Shown: piece after piece, positions 7,029 through 13,720 of the stretch | Layout: every line of letters starts with the position of its first letter | Position numbering within the stretch: position 1 is the stretch's first letter | NCBI GenBank assembly: GCA_947653505.1 | Contig: CANTHI010000030.1 | Location: 1-13,720, forward strand | Direction of reading: 5' to 3' | DNA from: an uncultured Eubacterium sp. | GTDB lineage: Bacteria; Bacillota_A; Clostridia; Lachnospirales; Lachnospiraceae | DNA length: 13,720 nt | Notes under the pieces: model-generated | What the model was told of the DNA's origin: nothing | Databases searched by the model: none | What the model saw: only the letters and a program-made list of their open reading frames with translations | Position numbers and translations under genes: made by a program

Positions 7029-8111
7029 CTAACAGCCTCCTATTTCAAACTGTGTGCGGAACGATTCCCCGCTGTAAAAGTGGACCACTTCCGTAATATA
7101 ATAGGTTTTATCAAACAAAGCATCCACATTTTCGATTTTAATAAAACGTCCCGGCACAATCTCCGGCAGGCCGAGCGTCGTGCCGCTGCCAATGCTGCCA
7201 CGCTCTTTTTCCTGTCTGGCCGCGGACTGTGCCTTTGCATCTGCCTTTTCCTTCGTATCCGCATATGGATCCGTCAGCGTGCAGACCGGCGTCGGTGTCA
7301 CCAGTTTTTTCTGCGCCATACTGGCTGTTACCTGCGCCTGTCCCTTTACGGGCTTTTCTGTATCATCTACGCCAATCACTTCTATTTTCAGATCCCGGTA
7401 GCAATGGAAGACCGACAAATCCAGCAGCTCCCTTCCGTAACGCAGTGTCGTAATCGGCGCTGTTACCTTGCGCGGCTTGCGGAAATACGCTTTTCCCGCA
7501 AGGACAATAAACTCCCGCTGCGCCTTTCCTTTGCCGATCAGTTCATGCTCTATAAACGCATAATCATTATCCGTCTGCGGAACCGGCTCCTCCAGCTGGT
7601 CACTCGTGGCGTCGACCTGCGGACTGCACAGCGCCCGATAGCTGCCGATCACCTTGCTGAACGCATCTGAATAATTCGTCACATTGTGCAAAACCGATTT
7701 TTTACCGGAGATCATCATCAGGCGTTTGACATCCATCAGCGTAATGACAAACAGCTCAGATTCTCCCATTTCCGCACCAACCATCTCAACATAGCCCTGA
7801 AACACCTTACGGGTCGCTGACAGATAACCAAGCTCGATCTCCGCAATCGTCCCAAGCGGAAACGCCGACTTTATTTTCGATTCAAAGGAATGACTCTCTT
7901 CATCATAAATATGCGCAAACTTAATCACCGCGCTGCTGGCCTGATCCAGAGCCAGCGTAACCTCCATTTCATGAATGACAAGCCTGCGGGTCTTTAGCAC
8001 GTCAACGCCATTGACTTTCACCCTGACGGCAGGAACAATAAAGTTTGCATACTGGTCAGCCAGCTGTTTATAGGTGACGGTCCCCGTCATTAAATCTGCC
8101 ATTTTTATCAC
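7029..8111 (-). CDS. Baseplate hub protein (gp27/late control gpD-like)
   Basis: 360 aa. The opening region (VPAVRVKVNGVDVLKTRR, then VTLALDQASSAVIKF and the FPLGTIAEIELGYL / VFQGYVEMVGAEM blocks, about residues 28-125) is the tube-like first domain of the gpD/gp27 family, which forms the pseudo-sixfold hub on which the tube stands. The later half includes a second hub lobe and ends GRFIKIENVDALFDKTYYIT followed by the family-typical closing VHFYSGESFRTQFEI. A GTG at 8111 has AGGA five bases upstream; an ATG at 8102 (fourth codon) is almost as good, so the start is uncertain by three residues. It lies 69 bases after the LysM gene and two bases before the spike gene, consistent with co-assembly of hub and spike. 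Confidence 0.93.
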   Translation of the reverse strand: MIKMADLMTGTVTYKQLADQYANFIVPAVRVKVNGVDVLKTRRLVIHEMEVTLALDQASSAVIKFAHIYDEESHSFESKIKSAFPLGTIAEIELGYLSATRKVFQGYVEMVGAEMGESELFVITLMDVKRLMMISGKKSVLHNVTNYSDAFSKVIGSYRALCSPQVDATSDQLEEPVPQTDNDYAFIEHELIGKGKAQREFIVLAGKAYFRKPRKVTAPITTLRYGRELLDLSVFHCYRDLKIEVIGVDDTEKPVKGQAQVTASMAQKKLVTPTPVCTLTDPYADTKEKADAKAQSAARQEKERGSIGSGTTLGLPEIVPGRFIKIENVDALFDKTYYITEVVHFYSGESFRTQFEIGGC

Positions 8112-8180
8112 TCTCTTCCTGCCAGTGTCCTAACATGGATAAACCAGGTTTGTCCGGCGTTCCTAAAAGCCCGGTGCGTC

Positions 8181-8861
8181 CTATTTTAACGCGGGAACCT
8201 TTAGTACCGTTCCAGCCGGGATATGAAACGGATCCATAATCTTGTTTGCCTTTGCGATCACGCGCCATTTGCTGATATCCCCGTATTCCTGTCCGGCCAG
8301 TCCCCAGATATCTGTCTCTTCTGATACTACACGGCTTTTCGTCCGGTCAGGCGATTCCAGCGGAATGCCTGCCGCTTCCGGAACACCCATCAGCTGTGTC
8401 TCTACCTGTGCCCGCACCGGCATGCCGCTTTTATTGAACATCGTATAAGTCACATTCACCTGTCTGACAAATCCCGCAAAAGAAATGGAACCCCAGATAA
8501 ATGTCACAATGGGCGGACGATGCAGGCTTGGACAGACGTTTAAAAGCCCGGCAAATTCATTTGTCAGCACCGTCACATCGGCTTCAATCGTAGAGCCGAC
8601 TGCGGAAATTTCCCTGATGCCGCTCGTATCAAAGAAAAAGCTGATATCCAGCTGCGGAAGCACAATACCGCTGAACTCTACATACGGCTGCTCCTTTTGC
8701 TGGGAACTGCTGTAATGTACGGATTTCGAAATACGGAACTGTTCCGGATTAAACTGTACATGAATCTTTTTGCCATCCTCGGTCTGAAAATAAGCTTTGT
8801 TGGAAAACTTTGCTTTTATGCCTGTTACAAGTGTTTTGGCAGATGATAATAATACGGACAC
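8181..8861 (-). CDS. CIS tube-initiator/adaptor protein with C-terminal LysM (Afp7/gp53-like)
   Basis: 226 aa. The first 160 residues resemble the contractile-injection-system tube-protein N-terminal domain: KKIHVQFNPEQFRISKSVHY (about 32-51), the beta hairpin LPQLDISFFFDTSG and the PIVTFIWGSISFAGFVRQVN block (about 116-135). Residues about 177-226 are a LysM module (DIWGLAGQEYGDISKWRVIA, then IPAGTVLKVP). In eCIS and gram-positive tailocins this protein (Afp7, XkdP-like) links hub to tube and baseplate; the LysM may contact peptidoglycan or simply other baseplate parts. The GTG start at 8861 has GAGGTGA about eight bases upstream. It comes 39 bases after the giant modular gene. Length and domain order are normal for the family. 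Confidence 0.92.
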   Translation of the reverse strand: MSVLLSSAKTLVTGIKAKFSNKAYFQTEDGKKIHVQFNPEQFRISKSVHYSSSQQKEQPYVEFSGIVLPQLDISFFFDTSGIREISAVGSTIEADVTVLTNEFAGLLNVCPSLHRPPIVTFIWGSISFAGFVRQVNVTYTMFNKSGMPVRAQVETQLMGVPEAAGIPLESPDRTKSRVVSEETDIWGLAGQEYGDISKWRVIAKANKIMDPFHIPAGTVLKVPALK

Positions 8862-8900
8862 AGGATCTCACCTCACTTTCTGATGATTAGGATCAGATCA

Positions 8901-11900
8901 TTACACCAGTCCGCTGCGCATACGCTCTAACTGCAACTCTTCTTTCAGCTGATGGAACATCTCTCTGCGTTCCGCGACAGTCTTTCCCTGCTTTCTGACA
9001 GTATGCTGGCGCTCACGCACCAGCTTTAGCTCCTTTTCCTGCGCAGCCAGCTTTTTTTCCACCTGATCCAGCTGCGCGGCCTTTGCCTGAAGCTCGCTGC
9101 GGGAATCCAGCAGGCCGCCTTCCAGACGCTGCAGCTCCTGCTTTTGCTGTAGTTCCTTTTCCTTCACAATACGCCGCAGCTGGTCAGCATCCTTTGTCTG
9201 GGACTGCGTATGCACGATTGCGGCCTGCTCCTTTTCGATGCGCTGAACTGCCGGATCTTCTTTCCAGGGCTGCGCTTGTGCGGTGGCTGCTTTTCCAGAC
9301 GGATGGCTCCAGCCGTCATACTGCGGCGGCCGTGTAAAATCCGGATACTGTGTCTGGTGCGGTGCATGATCCGGCGCTTTTTTCCAAATATCCTTTCGTA
9401 GCAATTCCATGCCGTGATAAAAGCCTGCATTCTGTGAAGATCCGGCGGCTGCTACTGCTGTCTGATTCTGTGAAGATCCGGCTGCTACTGCTGTCCGGTG
9501 TAGTTTCGCTTCACAGTCCATCAGAATATGTTTCCATTCCCGATGGATGTTCCCGGCTGTTGAAGTATCCTGCGGGTACTGATTCTGATACTGATGCTGA
9601 TTCCGGAACTGATGCCGGCTGGAACCCGGGCTGTCTGAAACAGATTCTAAATTCCGTTTCCCGCGCTGGCTGTCTAAAACAGATTCTGATTCCTGTTTCC
9701 TGCGCTGGCTGTTTAAAACAGATTCTGATTCCTGTTTCCTGCGCTGGCTGTCTGGCACGGATTCCGGGTTAGGATCCAGCCGTTTTGTATAACGCTCCCG
9801 GTCCGGCTGCTGACTGCTGACAAGACTGCGCAGCTGCTGCCACTCTTCCTGGTAGAAAACCGGATTCCATTCTGTAAAAAAAGAGCTGCTCTGTGATGCC
9901 TGTGACCAGAACTCTTCTTTTTTTATTTTATGATAAAAATCCGTCAGGGACTGCTGTACTTTCTGCTTCCAGATATTCAAAACCGCATGTTCTTCCTGCT
10001 GCATGATCCGCTTTAATTCCGTGTCTGCTTCCTTCGTCATTAAAAATCCCCAGCCGTCCGGACCATAATATGTCTGCCCGCCGATCTGCTGCAGCTGGTT
10101 TTTCAACTGTACAAGCACTCTGCGGTACGTCGTATTCTGATCTTCATACGATGCCGCGGCTGCGGCTTCCTGCCGCGGTGAAAACTGCTGCCGGACTGCG
10201 GCAGCTTCCGTTGCATGTTTCTGACTGCCAGTTCCCGTTTCCTGCAGCCGGATCAGCAGCTCATCTATATTTTTTTGTGCTGTCAGAAACAGCAGCTTCC
10301 GCTCCGGCAGACTCCCCTGTTCCAGAATACTGCGGATATCCGGTTTATCTGGCTGATTCAGGTTATCTGGCTGATCCGGTTTATCTGGTTTGTTCCGGTT
10401 ATCAGGAGTGTCTGAGCTGACACGGACTGTCTTATGCTCTGAATCATCTTTGTTCTGCATCCGCCCGCTGCTTTCGCGGATCATCTGTATATTATTTCGC
10501 GGATTCTGAAGCTGTAAAATATTTCCGGATACCTGATCAGCCAGCTGAATGATCTTGTTTAAAGTTTCTTTTTGAAAAGCTCTATTTTGTAATGCTGTAT
10601 TTTGTAATGCTGTATTTTGTAATGCTGTATTTTGAAGTTCTAATTTCTGCATTTCTGTGTTTCGTAATTCTGCTTTCTGCATTTCTGTATTTCGTAATTC
10701 TGCTTTCTGCATTTCTGTATTTCGTAATTCTGCTCTCCGTATTTCTGTATTTCGTAATTCTGCTCTCCGCATTTCTGCGTTTTGAGATTTTGCTTTAAGA
10801 AATTCTATACTTTGAAATTCTAATTTCTGCATTTCTGCATTTCGTAATTCTGCTTTCTGAACTTCTGCACTTCGTAATTCTGCGTTTCGTAATTCTGCTT
10901 TCTGTATATCTGCGTTTCGTAATTCTGCTTTTTGCATTTCTGTATTTTGAAATTCTGATTTCTGCATTTCTGTATTCTGAAATTCTGGTTTCTGCATTTC
11001 CGCGTTTTGAAATTCTGATTTCTGCATTCCTGCGTTTTGTAACTCTGCTTTCGCAAATACTATATCCTGAGATACTTCACCCCGCGCATTTTGTTTTTGC
11101 AGCACTTCACTCTGTCGCGATTCACTTTTCTTTCGTTCACTTTGCTGCAGCTCACTTTTCTTTCGTTCAGCATTTACTTCTCTTTCCACAAATTCCTGCA
11201 GAACCTGCTGCGCAGCTTCCCGGTATGCCAGCAGATTTAGTTTATATTCTGCTGTTTTCCATTCTGCGGCTGCAGAATCCGGCATCCGGTCAGCTTCAGC
11301 CCCCTGCAGTAAATGTACAAGTTCTTTGTCCGAAAACAGTATTTCATATTCTCCTGACTGCACAGCACGCATCCATGACATCTCACCGTCCGCTCCTTTA
11401 GGAGTATCCATTGAAAGTATTCTATCTGCTGCAGCTTGCTGTTTCTTCTGAAAATTTTCAGATACCGGTGTGGTTTCCTGACTCTTCCGGACATTTTCTA
11501 ATGCAGGTACTGTTTCCTGATTTCTTAGAACATTTTCCAATGCGGGTACTGTTTCCTGCCTGATCTGGTCAGAACTGATATATCTGTAAAACAGATTCTG
11601 ATATTCTTCCGCTTTTTCCGACAATATATTTTGGGTAACATCATCACTTTGAGACAACATTTCAAAAAGCTTTCTGTCTGCTTTCTGATATTCGGCCAGC
11701 TGCTGCCTGTCCAGAAATAAGCGCTGATCCAGCAGGCTGATAATCCTGTGCAGCGTTTCCTGATGCAGGGCAGCACTGCCTTCCTGACAGAACTGCTCCG
11801 CGATTTCCCGGTATGCCAGCAGTTTTAACTTTAGCTGTGCTGTCTCCCATTCTTTAGAAGCTGCCTGTCCTTCTTTCTTTTGCAATAACAGCTCTACCTC

Positions 11901-13163
11901 CGCATCCGTGAAAACCTCACGGTCTTCTCCTGTCTGTGCCTGCACATCTGTCTGTTCCGGACTTCCGTCCCAGGCAGACTGCGACTGCTGCAAAGGTGTC
12001 TGTGCTTCCTGCCAGCCTGCTATTTCCTGCACGGCAGATATCTTTCGAATTTCCGAAACCGCCCGGACATACTCCCTAAAATATTTTTTATATTCTGCTG
12101 CCGTCTCCTGCAAAAAAACCTTTGTCTGTTCATCCGGCTCCTCCAGGAGGCGTTCCAGCTGCTCTGCTGCCGTCTGATATTCTTCCAGTATCTGCCCGGT
12201 GTCTGGCGCCGGATATTCTTCCAGTATCTGTCCGGTATCTGACGTCTGGTATGTTTCCGGTTTCTGTCCGGTATCTGGCGCCGGATCGCCGGAATGCCCT
12301 GCTCCCTGCCTTCCAGACAGCACATACAGAACCGGCATAAGCTTTTCATAGAACTTAAGATCCGCCTGATCAAAATATTCCGAAACGGCATCCCTGCCAT
12401 ACCGCCAGATCATATCCGACAGCTGTTCCTCCTGTCTGATAAAATCCGCTTCCTGCAAAAACCGCTGCATCTGATTTTTCAGCTTGTGCCGCACTATCTG
12501 CCGCTCATTCGCCTGCTTCCACATCTGGCGATAGTCCGCCAGTCTGTTTCCTCTGATCCAGTGCTTCAGATTCGCAAAAAAAGCATCCGTCATAACAAAT
12601 GGAATCTGGTTTTTGGTACTCTCCTGTGCCAGCTGCAGCGGATACCTCTGTATCTGTATTTGTTTTTGCATTTGTTTACTGCAATGCATCCGTTCCTGCA
12701 AATTAGAAATCTGTTCTATCCGCGCCTTTCCTGATTTGAGGATTTTTTGATATTCCAGAAAGTACCCTTCCAGTTCCCGGCCGGCTTCCGGAGCGGAGTC
12801 CTTTAACATTTCCAGATTCTGCTCCAGCTGGCCAGTCACCTGCTGTACCACAAAAGAATGATGATCCGAAAACAGCCCGGACTGTCCTGTATTCTGAATC
12901 AGCCAGGACAACAGCCTGTATGTCACAATCACAACTGCTGCGCTGTCTTCCAGAAATCTGCCGCCATTCGCCATCTGCTCCAAAAAAATCAGGGAAGCAG
13001 GCTCAAACGGATGATTCAGACGTTTTGTATATTTATCGATAATTTCTTTTGCAAAAGCTGCCGTCTTTCTGCCGCAGCCTGTACTGCCGTCCTGCCGGAG
13101 CACACGCATCGCTGCCGCAGAAGCAACCGGCCCTGCCATCTTATGCATCTTTTTTATAATCAT
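8901..13163 (-). CDS. Giant Gln/Glu-rich modular repeat protein, candidate tape measure
   Basis: 1420 aa; I do not recognise the family. Position between tube and LysM gene matches the tape-measure slot of gram-positive myophages (XkdM-XkdO-XkdP order), so a ruler role is inferred from context. Seen in order: a helical N-terminus with IDKYTKRLNHP (about 43-53) and DSAAVVIVTYRLLSWLI; three 12-residue repeats around DTGQILEEY (about 293-330); a module with KLKLLAYREIAEQ (about 420-460) duplicated at 612-655; three 13-residue QETVPALEN repeats (536-574); 32 tandem pentapeptides (706-865); a Pro/Asp/Asn linker with DKPDQPD; four 13-residue SQRRKQESE repeats (about 1130-1179); and a basic coiled coil (about 1305-1415). 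No signal peptide or clear membrane segment. ATG 13163 has GGAG seven bases upstream. Alternatives are a surface or cargo-related protein. Confidence 0.85.
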   Translation of the reverse strand: MIIKKMHKMAGPVASAAAMRVLRQDGSTGCGRKTAAFAKEIIDKYTKRLNHPFEPASLIFLEQMANGGRFLEDSAAVVIVTYRLLSWLIQNTGQSGLFSDHHSFVVQQVTGQLEQNLEMLKDSAPEAGRELEGYFLEYQKILKSGKARIEQISNLQERMHCSKQMQKQIQIQRYPLQLAQESTKNQIPFVMTDAFFANLKHWIRGNRLADYRQMWKQANERQIVRHKLKNQMQRFLQEADFIRQEEQLSDMIWRYGRDAVSEYFDQADLKFYEKLMPVLYVLSGRQGAGHSGDPAPDTGQKPETYQTSDTGQILEEYPAPDTGQILEEYQTAAEQLERLLEEPDEQTKVFLQETAAEYKKYFREYVRAVSEIRKISAVQEIAGWQEAQTPLQQSQSAWDGSPEQTDVQAQTGEDREVFTDAEVELLLQKKEGQAASKEWETAQLKLKLLAYREIAEQFCQEGSAALHQETLHRIISLLDQRLFLDRQQLAEYQKADRKLFEMLSQSDDVTQNILSEKAEEYQNLFYRYISSDQIRQETVPALENVLRNQETVPALENVRKSQETTPVSENFQKKQQAAADRILSMDTPKGADGEMSWMRAVQSGEYEILFSDKELVHLLQGAEADRMPDSAAAEWKTAEYKLNLLAYREAAQQVLQEFVEREVNAERKKSELQQSERKKSESRQSEVLQKQNARGEVSQDIVFAKAELQNAGMQKSEFQNAEMQKPEFQNTEMQKSEFQNTEMQKAELRNADIQKAELRNAELRSAEVQKAELRNAEMQKLEFQSIEFLKAKSQNAEMRRAELRNTEIRRAELRNTEMQKAELRNTEMQKAELRNTEMQKLELQNTALQNTALQNTALQNRAFQKETLNKIIQLADQVSGNILQLQNPRNNIQMIRESSGRMQNKDDSEHKTVRVSSDTPDNRNKPDKPDQPDNLNQPDKPDIRSILEQGSLPERKLLFLTAQKNIDELLIRLQETGTGSQKHATEAAAVRQQFSPRQEAAAAASYEDQNTTYRRVLVQLKNQLQQIGGQTYYGPDGWGFLMTKEADTELKRIMQQEEHAVLNIWKQKVQQSLTDFYHKIKKEEFWSQASQSSSFFTEWNPVFYQEEWQQLRSLVSSQQPDRERYTKRLDPNPESVPDSQRRKQESESVLNSQRRKQESESVLDSQRGKRNLESVSDSPGSSRHQFRNQHQYQNQYPQDTSTAGNIHREWKHILMDCEAKLHRTAVAAGSSQNQTAVAAAGSSQNAGFYHGMELLRKDIWKKAPDHAPHQTQYPDFTRPPQYDGWSHPSGKAATAQAQPWKEDPAVQRIEKEQAAIVHTQSQTKDADQLRRIVKEKELQQKQELQRLEGGLLDSRSELQAKAAQLDQVEKKLAAQEKELKLVRERQHTVRKQGKTVAERREMFHQLKEELQLERMRSGLV
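9627..9782 (-). repeat. Four 39-bp tandem units inside the giant gene
   Basis: Units start at 9627, 9666, 9705 and 9744; the two central ones are nearly identical (CTGGCTGTCTAAAACAG then ATTCTGATTCCTG) and the outer two are degenerate. They encode 13-residue repeats of the form SVLDSQRRKQESE. The reading frame is kept because 39 is a multiple of three. Confidence 0.8.
10569..11048 (-). repeat. 32 tandem pentapeptide units (15-bp period, often 30-bp doublets)
   Basis: Exactly 480 bases encode 32 uninterrupted five-residue units, residues 706-865 of the giant protein. The commonest doublet is AELRN-TEMQK. The central position is L, M, F, I or V in 31 of 32 units (only AKSQN breaks it), the position two before is A, S or T in 27, and the one before is Glu in 25. 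This matches the A(D/N)Lxx pentapeptide-repeat pattern with Glu replacing Asp/Asn. At the C-terminal end TALQN occurs three times, on the plus strand as AATGCTGTATTTTGT at 10591, 10606 and 10621, nearly perfect copies that point to recent slippage. Confidence 0.88.
11442..11558 (-). repeat. Three 39-bp tandem units inside the giant gene
   Basis: On the plus strand TTTCCTG recurs at 11474, 11513 and 11552, a 39-base period. The product is three 13-residue units, QETVPALENVLRN, QETVPALENVRKS and QETTPVSENFQKK (residues 536-574). The period equals that of the tract at 9627-9782, but the sequences are unrelated. Confidence 0.8.
12174..12286 (-). repeat. 36-bp tandem units inside the giant gene
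   Basis: Plus-strand units begin at 12189, 12225 and 12261 (TATCTGTCCGGTATCTG with variations), with a partial match just before at 12176-12188. They encode 12-residue repeats, DTGQILEEYPAP and relatives, at about residues 293-330. Confidence 0.75.
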
Positions 13164-13247
13164 TCGTTTTCTCCAGTCCTCTTTCCAGACAGATTCGCAA
13201 ATAAACTCCTCTATATCTGTCCAAAATAGCAGACTTTCCTCACCTTT
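13164..13247 (-). promoter_or_regulatory. Tube-to-giant-gene junction with two ribosome binding sites
   Basis: Just after the tube stop (TAA, 13250-13248) the minus strand carries AAGGTGAGG, a good ribosome binding site, but no ATG, GTG or TTG follows it in the frame of the giant gene. A second, weaker site GGAG lies seven bases before the ATG at 13163. All 28 codons between are open and in the same frame as both genes. A CTG at 13232 sits five bases after GAGG. No promoter is recognised here, so the pair is probably cotranscribed. Confidence 0.5.
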
Positions 13248-13670
13248 TTAAACTAATACCGGCATTTCTTTCAATCCGGAATGTGCGATTTCCATTTTTT
13301 CAATCAGCACCGACCGCCCTGATGCATCAAACCCCAAAAATTCTCTTGATAAAACAAGACCCGAATCAAAATACAGGATACGCTCCGTCTTCCCACAGTG
13401 TTTTACAAAAATCATGACATTTTTGACTTTCATGCCCTCCGTAATTGTGGAAAAAATGTTGCTTGTCAGACCTACATGAACTCCTTTTTCAAAAATAATC
13501 GTATCCGGCCTCTTTTTCGGTTTGCGCAGGTATACCGGATAGTCATTTTGACCGCCTTCAATAAATGTGTCATATTCGATCCGGCTGCTTACATTCGTAA
13601 CCTTTGAAAAACTCACCCTGATCAGGTCAAATCTTACTTCAAACTCTGTGCCTGTAATAAACTCTGCCAT
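13248..13670 (-). CDS. Tail tube protein (T4 gp19-like / Afp1-5 family)
   Basis: 140 aa from the ATG at 13670. The family signs are a short N-terminal strand (FEVRFDLIRVSFSKVTNVSS, about residues 10-29), the charged loop ending QNDYPVYLRKPKKRP (about 41-55), the LTSNIFSTITEG segment, and the C-terminal strands with SREFLGFDASGRSVLIEKME. Hexameric rings of this beta-barrel protein stack to form the inner tube driven out on contraction. The ATG has AAGGG seven bases upstream; an in-frame TTG at 13709 would add 13 residues but lacks a good site. The sheath gene would be expected just upstream, beyond the window's right edge. The length is typical of the family. Confidence 0.9.
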   Translation of the reverse strand: MAEFITGTEFEVRFDLIRVSFSKVTNVSSRIEYDTFIEGGQNDYPVYLRKPKKRPDTIIFEKGVHVGLTSNIFSTITEGMKVKNVMIFVKHCGKTERILYFDSGLVLSREFLGFDASGRSVLIEKMEIAHSGLKEMPVLV

Positions 13671-13720
13671 CAACCTGCCCTTCATCACCTCGGTGAACAA
13701 CACCCCCAAGCACCTGGACT

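Noticed and set aside
10592..10798. Plus-strand open frame giving a hydrophobic repeat peptide (MLYFVMLYFV...)
   Set aside because: It is the antisense shadow of the pentapeptide tract; it has no ribosome binding site of note and no family likeness.
10569..11048. CRISPR-like or array-like periodic sequence
   Set aside because: The units are contiguous at 15 or 30 bases with no unique spacers, and they keep a coding frame of five-residue repeats within a long open gene.
13141..13224. 27-aa TTG-started small gene between tube and giant gene (afp6-like slot)
   Set aside because: Spacing from the ribosome binding site is about 13 bases, the start is weak, and the peptide shows no likeness to known small eCIS proteins.
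13671..13720. C-terminal end of the upstream gene (sheath or another tube gene)
   Set aside because: Only 50 bases are present; one minus-strand frame ends in TGA at 13687-13685, but too few codons remain to recognise a product.

Overview
The window carries the baseplate half of a phage-tail-like contractile injection system (extracellular CIS / tailocin family), with every gene on the minus strand. The style is that of a Gram-positive Clostridia or Lachnospiraceae-type genome: moderate GC, strong AGGAGG-type ribosome binding sites, short or overlapping junctions and GTG starts. This taxon is an inference from style, not from a marker gene. No capsid, portal, terminase or integrase is visible, which favours a CIS or tailocin over a complete phage, but the window is only part of the locus.

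Reading in the direction of transcription, from high to low coordinates: a gp19-like tail tube protein (13670-13248); a very large Gln/Glu-rich modular protein of 1420 aa in the position where tailed phages place the tape measure (13163-8901); a LysM tube/baseplate adaptor (8861-8181); a gp27/gpD-like hub (8111-7029); a gp5/gpV-like spike with OB fold and beta-helix (7026-6238); a gp25-like wedge protein (6223-5804); and two baseplate-J type wedge proteins (5807-2802 and 2753-648). The seven short junctions suggest one transcript. Sheath, AAA+ ATPase, tail terminator, fibres and PAAR tip are not in the window. They may lie upstream of the tube gene, beyond the right edge, or elsewhere.

Together the products would build the inner tube, the ruler (if the 1420-aa protein is one), the hub-spike complex that crosses the target envelope, and the wedge ring that triggers sheath contraction.

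The most unusual gene is the 1420-aa one. Residues 706-865 are 32 uninterrupted tandem pentapeptides of the A-E-L/M/F-x-x type, and three further microrepeat tracts (13, 13 and 12 residues per unit) and a duplicated module lie elsewhere in it. A pentapeptide solenoid inside a candidate tape measure is unexpected.

The left 647 bases have no convincing gene. They hold a 233-bp imperfect palindrome centred exactly on position 505, half of a second copy cut by the window edge, and two direct repeats between them. It looks like a mobile or structured repeat family sitting just after the last CIS gene.
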